In this document: piece by piece, positions 22,653-34,440 of the stretch
Numbering within the stretch: position 1 is the first letter of the stretch
Layout: every line of letters begins with the position of its first letter
NCBI GenBank assembly: GCA_947184155.2
Contig: CAMXCT020000381.1
Coordinates: 120,534-184,533 of the forward strand
Source: Cladocopium goreaui
Taxonomy: Eukaryota > Sar > Dinophyceae > Suessiales > Symbiodiniaceae
Reading direction: 5' to 3'
DNA: 64,000 nt
Notes under the pieces: generated by a model
Seen by the model: the letters and a program-made list of their open reading frames with translations, nothing else
Told to the model about the DNA's origin: nothing
The model's database searches: none
Position numbers and translations under genes: made by a program

Positions 22653-24130
22653 CTGAAAGTTGGGAAACCCTGGAAGAAATCTCCTTGACTTCATTGCGGC
22701 TAGTCCATTGATAGAGTATTTTCCAAATACGTTCCATGAATCCATTATTGATAGATTGTGTATGATTGCGTCCTTTTTTAAACCACACTTAGACATGGGC
22801 GTGGGCCACCTGTTGTTAAAACATGTCAGTCAAGTGGCTTCATGATCTCAAACAGGGATGGAAAACAACAAACATTTCACACCACCAGCCAGAAAATCTT
22901 CGCGATACTGGTGTGTAACCCCCCTCATTTATGTTTCGTTAAACTACGGGCAGGACTGAGGGTTTTCCCGGAACGGAATGATTAACTTCTTCAGGAGGCA
23001 CATTTCACTGCGCAGGCGCAGTGTTTTATGACCTTGGTACATCTGCGCATTAGTATGTCCCAAGACGAATTTCTAGAAAAATCAGTCGGAAAAGTGAACT
23101 CTCTGCGGACTTCATGCTTTTCGGCCTTTTCCCCTCTTTTTTGGCCAGTCTGGAGTGTTCATATGTCATCTTGCCACAGCCATGTGCACTTCTCTGCATT
23201 GTATGCATCAATGAAAATGTTTTTTTCTTCCTATCATACCACAAGTCCTCCAACACCCCAAATGAAAGGAATCCTTTCATAAGCGATTTTTAAGTGCAAG
23301 GGATATGCTATAGAGTTCGCTATCCAGGTCTGTTGGATTTTGCTTAGATTTTAATACACTTAATTTGTTCAACTTGTCAACTCTCAATTTTTGACTGTTC
23401 AATAAGTTGATTGTTCAGTGACAAACCCTTTGACATCACATTAAAAGTTCATAAGTTCCCCCATTGTTTCTATATAAGGTTCCTATGAACAATTGTATAT
23501 GTTTGAATGTACTCAGTTTTCGGATCTATAAAAACGGTGTATTTTTCCAATGGGCACCCCATTTTTGGAGGTTTCGCATCCATGGGGTGCCCTCAAATCA
23601 TCCAAGTCATTGGACCATGACTTGGTATTGAAACCTATAGTGGCTTGGGGATCCCTCATGACTTAAGAAACCTCCATATTTGTTGGGATTATGTAAATAT
23701 AGGGAATATAGGGATGAAACTATAGTAACATATAGTAGCTATATCATTTATGATGCATTTTAGGTCCTGGATCTATTTTGGATGCAGCAATTTTAAGAAA
23801 TTCCTAGTGATAGTCCCAATAAAAAACCATTACTCCATTAATCATCAAGTATTTAGAATATATAATATATACATATATGCGGGTGTGTCAAAACCTTGTA
23901 CCCCTGGTGAACATCAAAATAGCTGGTAAATGGATGTTCATCCCACTAAAAATGGTATTAATAGGTATTGATCCATACCCATATCTATCTATCTATCTAT
24001 CTATATATATATATATATCTATATCTATAGAAATTCTATAGATATCCCCCAAAAAGTATGGCCAACACCCAGCGCACAAAAGGCCTAAAAACCCCTACCC
24101 TATGGCAACCCCCCATGGCAAGCCACGCAC
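22653..24130. other. No gene recognised
   Basis: Low-GC sequence with the inverted-repeat element at 23882 and an ATCT/AT microsatellite near 23985-24035. Confidence 0.4.
23882..23980. mobile_element. Inverted-repeat element, GGGTCAAAACC family, copy 1
   Basis: Shares AATAGCTGGTAAATGGATGT and TCATCCCACTAAAA with 33657-33765, and ends ATTGATCCATACCCAT, the partial complement of its start. Confidence 0.6.
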
Positions 24131-24232
24131 CCAGCGCTCCAAGCTCCGGCCCGCCGCATCCACCGCGGCGGACGCGGAGCGCAGCGAGGGCGCCAGGCGC
24201 CGTTCAGGGCGGGCCAGGCGCTGGAGAACGAC
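24131..24232 (-). CDS. Candidate GC-rich exon
   Basis: A 102-nt phase-0 exon, acceptor GTCCCGAG, donor GCGCTGG|GTGCGT, encoding VVLQRLARPERRLAPSLRSA then SAAVDAAGRSLERW. It is a sharp island of high GC, far above its flanks. Basic amphipathic helix; no family recognised. Confidence 0.45.
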
Positions 24233-25594
24233 CTCGGGACGTCGCGTTTTTTTCGAAGGTTAGTCATGGTTTGCAAACGGCAAAATAATGTTTTTGACCA
24301 TCAAGATATAGTTTTTAACACTATTATGAACCATTGAATAGTCAATAAATCATGTATAGTCAACCATCATGGTCATTAACTATTAATCAATGGTGAATGA
24401 TAAGATATTGATGGTTGATAATAGTTATATGTTTATTTTTGTTCTTTTCCGGTGGTTTTTCCCAGCCGAAGTGGTCAAATATAGGGATTTAACAACGGTG
24501 GATCATGGGTAAGCGACGATTAGCAAAGGGCAAAATACGGGTCAACAATGGTGAATCATGTTTGCAAATTGTTAATATATAGTGTTAATGATGTTTAGCA
24601 ATGGTTTTTAAATAGTGGTTGATAATAGTTGATAATAGTTGATAGTGGTTGATGATGGTTGATAATGGTCTATAAAACCACTTCCCAGGTCAGCCGTTAA
24701 CCATCGTTAACCATGACTAGCCATCACCAACCATTACCTTAATAATGGGTACAATGGGTACAATAAATAATGGTCAGTAATGGCTAGGAATGGTTAATAT
24801 CTAAGTTGATTAATGCACCACCACAATGGCAACATATCCGGATTTCACCGTCTTTTTCGGGGATTTCACCGAATATAGGGCTTTAGCATATTTTACCCAT
24901 CATAAATGAGGATGATATTAACCAAATATAACCTCCGGTGTCATCAAATATCCTCAAACTAGCCATACATTGCTAGCAGAGAAAATCATAGAACTAAACA
25001 GTGGGTTTCCCAGCCATGGTCGGTTGAACAAAGGGCAAGTGGGGATAGAGACAGCCAACGTGGCCAAATTGCGGGATTTAACCATGAATTTATTAGGATT
25101 TCACATGGTTTAACTTAGTTTAACCTCTAAAGAGTGTTTTTTCTAGGTGGCCAGACAATGTTAGACATTGGGTTTTCAGCCAACAATGAAGATTTAACCA
25201 TGAATAAACTTGGGCTTAGCCACCATACATGGGTGCCACCTGGTGAATATATGAAAATATGAGGGGGTGAAGCAACCAAACTAGAGATGTAACCATCAAA
25301 GGCAGGGATTTGACTGATTTAACTGATTAGTACTGATTTAACTGGTTAGGCATGTGATTCTCAACCAGCAAAACTGATGATTCATTTGAGGGTGGTTTTT
25401 TTCTGCACACAAATTTTGGATTTACCTTGGACACCTGTTCATGGTACAAAACACATTAAGTACAATTCATCTTTGAATAACACACTTGCAAGACTATACA
25501 AGTGTTGGGCATGTCACACTTCTAGGTTTGTGATCCAGAAGCCCCAAGAAATCCAAGAAGGTACACGTTTTCACTAGCAACTGGTTCCACCCAC
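24233..25594. other. Non-coding, rich in GTTGATAATGG/AACCATC words
   Basis: Many scattered copies of AACCAT and GGTTGATAATAG, in both orientations, with no exon-like GC patch. Confidence 0.5.
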
Positions 25595-25669
25595 CTTGAT
25601 GCGCCGTTGCGGCCGGGGTGCTAAGGATGCGTGCTGCAGGTCTTCTGGTTTGGCCGCGGTCAGTGGGTC
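25595..25669 (-). CDS. Candidate exon
   Basis: A 75-nt phase-0 exon, acceptor CCGCTCAG, donor ATCAAG|GTGGGTGG, encoding DPLTAAKPEDLQHASLAPRP. It ends in phase 0 and could join 24131-24232 directly. Confidence 0.4.
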
Positions 25670-25789
25670 CTGAGCGGAGGGGAAAAAATACTTTCTTCGA
25701 GTGTTCCCTGCCCTGACACATTATTGGGACATAGTTTCTGACACACCATCTGGTCTTTATATTGGATATATATATATACATAGCCATTC

Positions 25790-26136
25790 TATCTGACCTT
25801 CTTTCTGGCAGATGCTCTCACATTCTTTCTGGCATTCTATCTGGCATACTTTCTGGCATTTATGCTGACGTTCTCTCTGGATCTCTCTGGCATCTATTTT
25901 GACATTCTTTCTGTCATCTATTCTGGCATTCTCTGGCGTGGGCACTGCCCGACCATGCCCACTGAGGTCTGGAGCTCGCGGTCGAGGTCCGGCAGTGCCC
26001 ACTGAGATCTGGCACTCGCGGTTGAGGTCTGGCAGTGCCCACTGACATCTGGAGCTCGCCATTGAGCAAGGAGGGCGGAGGAAGGAAGGAGAAAGTAACT
26101 CTGATAAAATCTAGAGACCCTCACCTGGCAGGTGGG
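25790..26136 (-). mobile_element. Second copy of the composite element, inverted
   Basis: Read on the minus strand it has the same order as 12959-14078: CCCACCTGCCAGGTGAGGG, ATTTTATCAGAGTTACT, a TCC-rich tract, CAGTGGGCACTGC plus GGACCTC repeats, then CCAGATAGAATGCCAGA-type repeats. It is shorter and its 12-nt repeat is more degenerate. It sits next to the candidate exon 25595-25669. Confidence 0.6.
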
Positions 26137-26519
26137 GAACAACCAATGGGTGGCTGCAACCCATCCCAAAAAAATCAAAATATGACCAAAAGACTCTGCC
26201 AATTGAGAATGGGGGATGAAAAGTATCTCTCCATCATTTTCCCACATCTTCCGAGTCAGAAAGAAAATAGGAATCGGTAACCGGTGGCATTCAAAACACC
26301 CAAGGGTTGAGAGCCACGCGGAACCCACACAACGGCTAGAAGCATGTGCCCTATGGACGCCTAAATCAATTATGAATTTTTGGCAGCTCCAAACCCAAAC
26401 CTAAAATGGAACCGGAAAATGGATCACAATGGCCATTTCCACATGTTTCCACCAGGAAGATCATCTTCTGAACCGCCTTTTCACTGTGCAGGTGCCGTTT
26501 CTTCGTGGTAAACACGGCG

Positions 26520-26595
26520 CCTTTAACAGCTGCGGCCAGGTCTCCCAAACGGGGCACCTCGCCATGCACTGCTGCAAGTTCTCCGCATCCTGCCT
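26520..26595 (-). CDS. Weak candidate exon
   Basis: A GC-rich patch where the minus strand reads ARQDAENLQQCMARCPVWET in one frame and a different open peptide in another. A GT site follows ATGGCGAG. Frame and borders undecided. Confidence 0.25.
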
Positions 26596-27131
26596 GGCGA
26601 TGAGTGATGGGTGACACATGGTGCCACAACTTGCGGCATTTGAACATTGAACAGAAGTAGCAAATGGTATCAAAATGGTGTTATCATGAGATATAATGGG
26701 AATATAACGGGCATATAATGGGCTTCTTTGAACAGTTTTTCACCTATGGAAATACAGTTTTCAAGTCAACCTGTGGAAATGAGCATGGTTCAGGGTGGAA
26801 TGCTGGAGAAAAACGCAGCTTTCAATTTTCAAGCGTTACTTAGGCATTTCAATACATTTCATGTAGTAATCTGTTCTTGGGGGGCAAGCACACCCATTGA
26901 GAATAATGAAGATGCTTCAGCGACCCTCAAAACCAACACTGCCACAAAAAATGTATATCTTCAAGACAGCACGAAGCAGGTTTCATCTAAAGAAGAAACC
27001 CAGATCTCTCCGTTCAGTGAGCCCCCTTTAGGTACATGAGATAAAGTCAAAGTGCTGTGCCGAACAGGGCCATATGCTGGCGGATATTCTGATATTCCCT
27101 TACTTACATAAGCGTTACATATGGTAGGTAC

Positions 27132-27221
27132 CTCCAAGTAGGCTGCCTACGATTTCCCCTTGATCCATGGGTCCGCTGATGGTTTCGCCGAGGATCTCTT
27201 CTTTGAGAGCTTCGGTATCAC
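27132..27221 (-). CDS. Candidate exon
   Basis: A 90-nt segment, acceptor CCAGCCAG, donor CTTGGAG|GTACC, encoding DTEALKEEILGETISGPMDQ then GEIVGSLLG. No family recognised. Confidence 0.4.
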
Positions 27222-27499
27222 CTGGCTGGACGGAGTGCCTGGACTTAAGCCACTTGAATTGCGTGAGAATCACAAAACACGACACCTGTGAACAAAGAAT
27301 TTTTGAAGTCACACACACACACACGCTTCAAGGGGTCCCGGGTTGTAATGGGGCAACTTGCAAGATTCATAACATCAGTTGTCTACTTATAACTAGGTAT
27401 TACGGTACTACCATCCAATGTCTAGCCGATAGTGTGTTGGTTGCACCCTAGCCGTTTGTCGCTTTACCATTGCTGCAACCTCACGGAGTGAAAACAATC

Positions 27500-27593
27500 T
27501 CGGCCTTCTGGCATCGGCATATCCATTGGGACTGCTTCATCTGGTCCTTGACCTTGCCAATCCGCCCCAAGGGGCCCAAGGGATCCGGCAGGA
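27500..27593 (-). CDS. Candidate exon
   Basis: A GC-rich segment whose minus strand reads LPDPLGPLGRIGKVKDQMKQ then SQWICRCQKAE. Borders approximate; no family recognised. Confidence 0.3.
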
Positions 27594-27964
27594 CTCCCCA
27601 GCACCAAAGTTGGGGTTAAGACTGGGTTTTTTCGCGAGCTTGCGGGTTCGTAGGGAATAAGGTCTGCCGAAATGCATAAGACTGAACCAGGTGGACCAGC
27701 AGAACAATAAGAATTTCCAGTTTCAATCTGGCCTTGGAAAGAATAATTCGTGACACTTTTGGTAAAGATCTTTACGCAGTCTGTAAAACTTTAAGCCCGA
27801 CAAACTCCGACGAACTTAACCTTGCGCGCAAAGATGTCCAAACATTTCCTACGTGTGTTTTGACGTTTTCGCCCCTAAAACGCATGGAAAAACAGCACGC
27901 AGAAAGTAAAATCGCATTTTTATAACCAGTTTTTCCACTTTGGCAAAAACATTTTCACGTAGCA

Positions 27965-28019
27965 AATTCGGCCCCGACGAACCCCGACGAACTCCGACGA
28001 ACTCCGGCGAACTCCGTTC
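27965..28019. repeat. Short 10-bp tandem repeat
   Basis: Imperfect CCGACGAACT units (four to five copies) after a non-coding stretch. Confidence 0.7.
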
Positions 28020-28554
28020 CTGGGTCATCTCAGAAATTTGATTTCTATTTTTTCCTGATTAGTTTTAACCTACCACAAAGCGACACACAGCGCCTGAATG
28101 CCAAAGTTCCTTCCCAGCTGCTACCAACAAGGACGGGGTCAGGGTCATACCTTGTGTTCTAGAAATCCCTTATTCCCAACGAACCACGTTGCTCGCGAAA
28201 AAAACCAGTTAAGACCAAACACTATTTCTTTGTTTGAATCTGTCTGAAAAAGGGTGTCCAAATTTCCATGGCTTCTCATGATATTCCCCTATTCTCAATG
28301 ACGATTTTGATTATTTTGGGGTGTTACGAATTGTAAAAAAACACCTGGTTGAAGTTTTCACACCCCTGAAATGATTATACATAGCTATTGGGGATCATCA
28401 TCCAAGATAGGATGGACGCTAAGAACTGTTCGAAGCACCCATCAAACACCGATGGTTTATCACCATTTTCATTTTTTTAATGGCCATTGGGCCTACTGTA
28501 TCACCCGTTGTAATCCATGTTCAAACACACACACACAGCCACTGCCAAGCCACC

Positions 28555-28737
28555 CAGTTCCCCATAGGCATCGGGTGCTCCGTAGGCATCCTCTGCATAG
28601 CCGTACTGGTCATAGCCGTCGTAGCCACCGTAGCCACCATAGTCATAGCCATCGTAGCCATGGTAGCCATGGTAGCCATCGTAGCCATAGTCATAGGGCT
28701 CATGGTAGTAGGCATTTTGGTCTGGTGCCGGGGCAAG
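28555..28737 (-). CDS. Gly/Tyr-rich repeat exon
   Basis: A 183-nt exon, acceptor GGGGCAG, donor AACTGG|GTGGC. It encodes LAPAPDQNAYYHEPYDYGYD followed by imperfect GYHGYHGYDGYDYGGYGG repeats and ends AYGELG. About half the residues are Tyr or Gly with regularly placed Asp. Such low-complexity tracts occur in RNA-binding and condensate-forming proteins, but nothing here proves that role. Possibly linked to the similar pieces at 17135-17365, though 11 kb apart. Confidence 0.5.
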
Positions 28738-30676
28738 CTGCACCCTTTCTATCAGAATTTTCTGTTTTTAGAATTTTCTGGCGTCTCCAAGTTTGTAGTG
28801 CCCGATTGGCACATAAGAATAATGAGCAGGATATAAGGTGAAGTGGGGAAAGAGAGACGGGCGGGAATCTCCGAGGCTTTCCCTTTTAAATGAAAGTGGT
28901 GCAGAGTCTGACAAGGTTCTGACTTGGTCTGATGCCGTTATTGCAGATCAAAGCAAACAAATCTCCTGCCATCTCCTGCCGTCCAAATTCACTACAGTGC
29001 CAGTTTCACAAGACCACAGGTTACAGATCCTTACAGCCTTGAGTAGTAGGGATTCCCCATCGCCCAGATCATTGGAGTGGTTTCAGGGGAAATGTACAGA
29101 CAACCCTCGTTTGTAATGGGAAAACACTCTGGGAATCATCCCATTGCCCAAATGCACAATGATACTCCCCAGAAATCTAACAGTTTACACAAACATAAAA
29201 GAAATGGGTTCCATGTTATCGCACCCATGTTAAAATTCATGAGCGGGATAAGTGCCAGGTAGGTGCCGGTGAATTTGGACATGTTCGGAGACTTTTTGGC
29301 TGCTTGTCATACTAACATAGAACGCCACAAGCTGCCATTGAGTGCTCATCCAAAAGTTCCATGTTAGCCATGGCGGCTGACAGGGGGAATTCGGAACCAT
29401 GATGCCCTTTATGGTGATTGATGGATGCAAGATGCTACATAAGAAGTCGCGACTTTTTCTTGGAGGTGTTTTGGTTTCAGTTCTTTCCCCACCACAGACC
29501 TGGAACCTGCATAGTTTTTCAAATGTGAGCGCAATACGAAGTAAAAAAATAGGGTCGCCCGAAAGTCACTAACATGGAATTTGCAAGAACCACGCCTTAA
29601 AAACCATTTGGGTTCCAGGTTAAACTTCAAATCACCCTTCAAGGTTTCAGATCGCTTTGTGATGACTTGTTCAAATTCCATGTTGGCTGTTTCAGGTTGC
29701 AGTTTGGGTTCAGTTTGGGCCTGCATGGGGTTCCATGTCAGTCTTGGAGTGATTTTATAAACAAAAAGTTCGTTGCATGATTTCCTGGGGAACAACATCC
29801 ACTTGAGACCGTACCACAGGTTCATGTTAGGGGACCACAGGAATAGCATGCAGTTCCATGTTAGATTTGGGGAGTGTAGGCTGGCAAGGTGGCGTCGACT
29901 CGAGTCGAGAAACATGCCTTTTTTTGCCATCAAGTCTTCCACAAACTCTGAGAATCACAGAAAATCACGTTTTCATAACCATATAAATTACAGTATATTT
30001 TTTTGACACATTGAATTAGCACGCACACGCACATAAATATATACATACACATATGTCAATGTATCTTATCTATATTTAGCTATATTGATCGTATTCAAGG
30101 TGCGTACTCGTTCTTTCAGTGGGTGAGGTATATGATATACCCAGCTGCTTCCCGCCTCCACTATCCACAAGCCCAATACCTTGGCCACCGTCGAGATTGA
30201 GCTCAATGTTGTTTCTACAAACAAAGGGTTGAAACCTGTAAATGCCAAAGTCTTGAACTCTTGGGTCTCTCTTTCTTCCTTTCTTTCCTTTTCTGTTCTT
30301 TTCCTTTCTGTCTGTCTTTCTGTCTCTCTCTCTCTCTCTCTTCCCCTAAATATACACGTATACATAGGATTACATAGGTACATATGGACGCTGTCGGTGC
30401 ATTCTGAATTCAATTGGGGCTTCCAATTGATGATGTACAGTTGATTTGGGGATTGTTGCTGAGTGGTGCCATATCACTGGATAGCGAAAGGATACCGAAA
30501 GGCATGTCCACACACTCTGGGATGCTGTTTCATCCGTGAGTTGTTGGCTGGCAAATGCTGGCAATGTCCGTGATGCCCAAAAATCCCCAAACAATCATGA
30601 CAGCATGATAGCATAGAGAAAGCTGTACGATCTATATAATCAAACATGACATAACCGGACAATCCATGTTTTCTGC
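28738..30676. other. No gene recognised
   Basis: A 177-codon open frame at 29409-29942 on the minus strand has no exon-like GC peak, borders or recognisable motif. The patch at 30150-30200 (minus STVAKVLGLWIVEAG) is a weak exon candidate. Confidence 0.4.
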
Positions 30677-30708
30677 CGTAGCATAGTCGTTCAGCAAGTT
30701 GCGAACGC
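30677..30708 (-). CDS. Candidate microexon
   Basis: A 32-nt segment after acceptor GGCTAGCAG with a GC donor after GCTACG. Joined to 30895-30967 it reads AHVAGVRNLLNDYAT. Confidence 0.3.
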
Positions 30709-30894
30709 CTGCTAGCCGTGACATGAGGAAACAACAGTAGACACTGTTTGATAAACTGACAGCTAGGTCTTGCAACATGATGGGCCCTGATGGGCTAAGC
30801 TTCTGATCCGAGTCACCGTGGTGACTCAGGTTCTTTCTATGCATGGAGCCATATGGTCCCAAAGCACCAAAGCGCTTGGAAGTTGCTGCGATAC

Positions 30895-30967
30895 CTGCAA
30901 CGTGTGCGACATCTCCAGTAACGAATTTTGCAGCGGCATGGCTGGCACGAGGCAAACCAGTTACATA
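30895..30967 (-). CDS. Candidate exon
   Basis: A 73-nt segment, acceptor TTTACCAG, donor GTTGCAG|GTATCG, encoding YVTGLPRASHAAAKFVTGDV then AHVA. It joins in phase to 30677-30708 (GVRNLLNDYAT), so the two are probably consecutive exons. No family recognised. Confidence 0.4.
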
Positions 30968-31165
30968 CTGGTAAAGAGAGGCATCAATGCCAAATAGTAT
31001 ATATATATAATATTTCAGACCTGAAATCAAGCATTTTGGGATAATCCCCCCAAAGCTAAACTTCATGTATGGTGAGGTCAGTCAGTGAGTTTACTGAGTT
31101 TACTACTAGTGCTAGGAATTTGCATCATTTTGGAAACGCTTTTCGGGCCGCTTGGGTTCTCCCAC

Positions 31166-31235
31166 CTGACTTCAGTGGGCCTTTCTTTGCTTTCAACAAC
31201 TCCACCAACTTCACGGCATTTGGCCGTCTCAGCGC
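31166..31235 (-). CDS. Candidate exon, Lys/Leu-rich helix
   Basis: A 70-nt segment, acceptor TCTGCTAAG, donor AAGTCAG|GTGGGAG, encoding ALRRPNAVKLVELLKAKKGP then LKS. No family recognised. Confidence 0.45.
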
Positions 31236-31544
31236 CTTAGCAGAAAACTGGAATGGACAAAGAGCCCAGAAATGATGTGACCACAGGACATGACCATGTT
31301 GGGGTTCCAGGCTAGATTTTTGGCAGGTGTAAGCTCACATGATCAAATGTAAGCCTTTTTACCATTGATATTTCCTTTTTGAACAGGGAGTGGAGAACAG
31401 CTGAAGAGATACACCTAGTGTCTCACTAAGAAAAGATTCAGTGAAGAAAGCACATGCACGCATTGTATATATAAATCTATTTGGGTAAATAAATGTAAAT
31501 CATGTACATTTTACATATGTTTCAACATGCACCCGACCAGCCCG

Positions 31545-31612
31545 ATCCAATCACTCTTGCCGCCCCGGCCACCAAGCTTGTTTCCGCATGGCCTGCAGCA
31601 TGTCTTGGGTCG
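31545..31612 (-). CDS. Weak candidate exon
   Basis: The minus strand reads GITTQDMLQAMRKQAWWPGR. Borders undecided. Confidence 0.25.
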
Positions 31613-32040
31613 TAATCCCATCCCCCAAATATCGTATTTGGAGAGGTGTTCAATGTTGAGGGGAAGAGATCATGATTACATAATGCAAACGGCATTCGAT
31701 AGTCATTGGCTTGTTTTGGACAGCTTACGTCACTTTGCTCTGATTCAGAAACTATATTGCATGTTGACTCGACAGCCCATGGTTTCTAGTCACCTGTCTG
31801 TTTTTTCACTGGACATTGGCTGCAGCCTTTTTGGTGTGTCTAACCGGGTGCCTGAGCCCCGCTTTGTCTCGAAGAAGCTTGAAGCGGTGGTGCCCACTCC
31901 TGTTTTAACAGCTGCACCGCAATGATTTTGAGGCTTGTGAGCTGGTACATAGGATATGAACAATAGTAGTTTCAGCTTGGTGAATCTTGGTGGTGCATTA
32001 CTCAGCTAGTGGCAAAACATTATATATGCAATCATAATCA

Positions 32041-32155
32041 TACCATCTGGTTATTTTACATAGCCATGGAAAATCGCCATTTTTAATAGGCAAACCCAGG
32101 TAAACCATCTATAAATGTGCCATTTTCCATGGCTATGTTAAATAACCAGAGGGTA
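32041..32155. mobile_element. Palindromic TA-flanked element, copy 5
   Basis: TACCATCTGGTTATTTTACA left, AAATAACCAGAGGGTA right. Begins about 15 nt inside the presumed intron after the donor at 32170. Confidence 0.8.
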
Positions 32156-32169
32156 GATCAAGTATTTAC

Positions 32170-32222
32170 CTGACCATCCAAGGCTTCCAAGGCTTCCATG
32201 TGGAGACCCATTCTCAAGGGCC
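32170..32222 (-). CDS. Candidate exon flanked by palindromic element
   Basis: A 53-nt segment, acceptor ACAGCCAG, donor GGTCAG|GTAAATAC, encoding PLRMGLHMEALEALDGQ. The palindromic element 32041-32155 begins about 15 nt into the downstream intron. Confidence 0.4.
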
Positions 32223-32510
32223 CTGGCTGTTTCCCGCGGCCATTCATGAGTTGTGTCTCTTGACCATCTTGATCATCACACACACACACACATGTTGGTG
32301 GTTCAATTGGCAAAGTGAATGGGAATGACCACCTACCAATGTGGTAGACCTTGGCAATCCAATGTCATAAACTTACCATTTGGGATGGTTTCTGCAAGCC
32401 ATTTATGGTGACTTTAGGGCCTTTCCGTCTTTCCCCAAGCCTCGACATCTGTGGCTCCATGGGAAATCCTGGCAATCACTGGTTGGTGGTTGACCTACCA
32501 CTCTGAAAAA

Positions 32511-32583
32511 TGATGGTTGTTCGTCAGTTGGGATGATGACATTCCCCATATAGGAAAAAAACATGTTCCAAACCACCAACCAG
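32511..32583. repeat. Dispersed repeat, CTGAAAAATGATGGTTG family, copy 1
   Basis: Shares CTCTGAAAAATGATGGTTGT and TCGTCAGTTGGGATGATGA with 42739-42828, then a related ATGTTCCAAA..CACCAA tail. Confidence 0.65.
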
Positions 32584-32933
32584 ATCATTTCTGGGCAAAC
32601 CCTGATATGAATTGAGTGTACTGGGCATCAATGGGCATCATGGGGGGCATGAAACCATGCCAAAGTTACATTGAGGCTGACAGCTCACAGGGCACCAGTA
32701 GTGAGTAGCAGGGGAACCCAGGCCCAAACTGATCGACATTCAACATTCCCCATCCCCTGTTGATCGGATGTCTGTATTTACATTTCATCAGTGTTCAAAA
32801 TCCCCAGGGTTGTTGCCCAAAATGGATCAACAACTTTTCAACTTCCAATCAAACTTTTTGTTGCTTCAAGCAGCAAAGAATCACTTCTTGTTGAACATCA
32901 AAACACATCTTTAACATTGAACATACCCTCTGG

Positions 32934-33031
32934 TGAACTAACATAACTATGGAAAATCACCATTCTATAGCTGGGAAAATCCACTATTTCTATAGCCATT
33001 TTCCATTGCTATGTTAGTTCACCAGAGGGTA
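32934..33031. mobile_element. Palindromic TA-flanked element, copy 6
   Basis: TACCCTCTGGTGAACTAACA left and GTTAGTTCACCAGAGGGTA right: nearly perfect inverted repeats of about 25 bp. Downstream of the helical exon ending near 33060. Confidence 0.85.
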
Positions 33032-33059
33032 AACAAAACACTAACACCACATTTTCTGC

Positions 33060-33239
33060 TGCTTCAAACAACAACAACTTCTCCAAGGCCCCCACCGTAG
33101 CCAGCAGCTGTTCATTCGCCAGCGATGGCATGGCCCACGCCCAACTTTGGAGCGTGGTCCCAAGCCACCGGGAGGTCGTTAAAGCATCACTAAGCTGGGA
33201 GACTAAGTGCAGAACATCGACACAATTTTCAGTGAGCAA
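33060..33239 (-). CDS. Candidate exon, all-helical
   Basis: About 180 nt encoding LLTENCVDVLHLVSQLSDAL, then a Trp-containing stretch, then LANEQLLATVGALEKLLLFE. It reads like paired amphipathic helices (HEAT or armadillo-like character), but no family can be named. The acceptor is CCACAAAG; a GC donor after TTTGAA is the best guess. Palindromic element 32934-33031 lies about 30 nt downstream. Confidence 0.45.
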
Positions 33240-33508
33240 CTTTGTGGATATTACGTGTTGTGAAAAAATACATATAGACAGAATTAGATGCACATGTATA
33301 AAAATAGACGTGAAAGCAGGTTTAGCCAGGTTTGACTTTCACCAGGGCGGTTCGCCTTGCTGGCACAGGGTAACCGGGTATGCAAATCTTGGCAGCCATG
33401 ATGTGCAATTCATGTTGATCTGTTGATATCTGTTGATCCTGAGCCCAAATCCGGCGCCCCGATTTTGGCTCTGTGGATGGTCATCCCACCGAAGGAACAC
33501 GGCCTCAC

Positions 33509-33584
33509 CTGGTGGGGCCGTCTGGCCATGTCCGGCCCCTCCCTCGCCTGGGGGGGAAGCGCCGTGGCTTCCTGATACTCGCGC
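33509..33584 (-). CDS. Candidate exon
   Basis: A 76-nt segment, acceptor GAATCTCAG, donor CCACCAG|GTGAGG, encoding REYQEATALPPQAREGPDMA then RRPHQ. Strong canonical borders on both sides. Confidence 0.45.
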
Positions 33585-33656
33585 CTGAGATTCGGGGAAA
33601 GTGGCCAAATCCAATGGGTTCGAATCATTTTCACAGTGCCATAAATTGGGATACCA

Positions 33657-33765
33657 CACATGGGGATGGGTCAAAACCCTGGTGCCTAGTGAACCCCAAA
33701 ATAGCTGGTAAATGGATGTTCATCCCACTAAAATATGGTATCTATAGGTATTGACCCATACCCAC
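33657..33765. mobile_element. Inverted-repeat element, GGGTCAAAACC family, copy 2
   Basis: Begins CACATGGGGATGGGTCAAAA and ends TATTGACCCATACCCACA. It lies between candidate exons 33509-33584 and 33811-33872, filling most of the presumed intron. Confidence 0.65.
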
Positions 33766-33810
33766 ATTCTCACATTGTTTGGGAACCCCTCTGTGCACCA
33801 CTACCCAGGC

Positions 33811-33872
33811 CTGAGCTCCGGGTGGCTCAGCGTCTCCAAAGTTTCCAGGCGCAGCACCAGCGCGATGCGATC
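33811..33872 (-). CDS. Candidate exon
   Basis: A 62-nt segment, acceptor CCCAACAG, GC donor after GAGCTCAG, encoding DRIALVLRLETLETLSHPEL. No family recognised. Confidence 0.4.
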
Positions 33873-33956
33873 CTGTTGGGAGCCTGGCCAGGGGAATGCC
33901 ATGGACCGAGGTGCCCAAGACATGTTGGAAACCAAGACCTTTCAAACTACGACAAC

Positions 33957-34082
33957 TACCCTCTGGTAAACTAACATAGCCATGGAAAGATCCACCCATT
34001 TTTAATAGGTAAACCCAGGTAAACCATCTATTTCGATTAGGGCCATCTATACCATGGCGATGTTAGTCATAACCAGAGGGTA
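33957..34082. mobile_element. Palindromic TA-flanked element, copy 7
   Basis: TACCCTCTGGTAAACTAACA left and AGTCATAACCAGAGGGTA right. Confidence 0.8.
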
Positions 34083-34440
34083 ATGTGTTTTTTTTCCTCA
34101 TGTCTAAATATGTGACATACTGATGAGTGTCATGCATTGCCTTTGAAGCAAGTCTGGGAAATATTTTTGAAGTTTTTGAGCCATGGCTTGATGGCGGTTT
34201 TTGATGTTTCCGCATGCCAAGCCAAGTCCAGCGCACCCAAGCGTTGCAGTGGCACCTTGGTTCGGCACCCTTTGCCACTCCAGATTTACACCAGCTAAGA
34301 TTTTAATAGATTTTACATCATTTTACTACATCAATTATTTATAACCACTATAGTCTCTACCTGGTCTGGGGGTCTCAAACCAAACTGCCTATGTCATGAG
34401 CAGAAATATCGACTTTTTCATACCAAGGCCATATACCAAC

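Noticed and set aside
29409..29942. 177-codon minus-strand frame
   Set aside because: No motif, no coding-like GC rise, no splice-like borders; open frames of this length can occur by chance.
31527..31925. 132-codon plus-strand frame
   Set aside because: Composition is unremarkable and a better exon-like reading exists on the minus strand at its start; no family motif.
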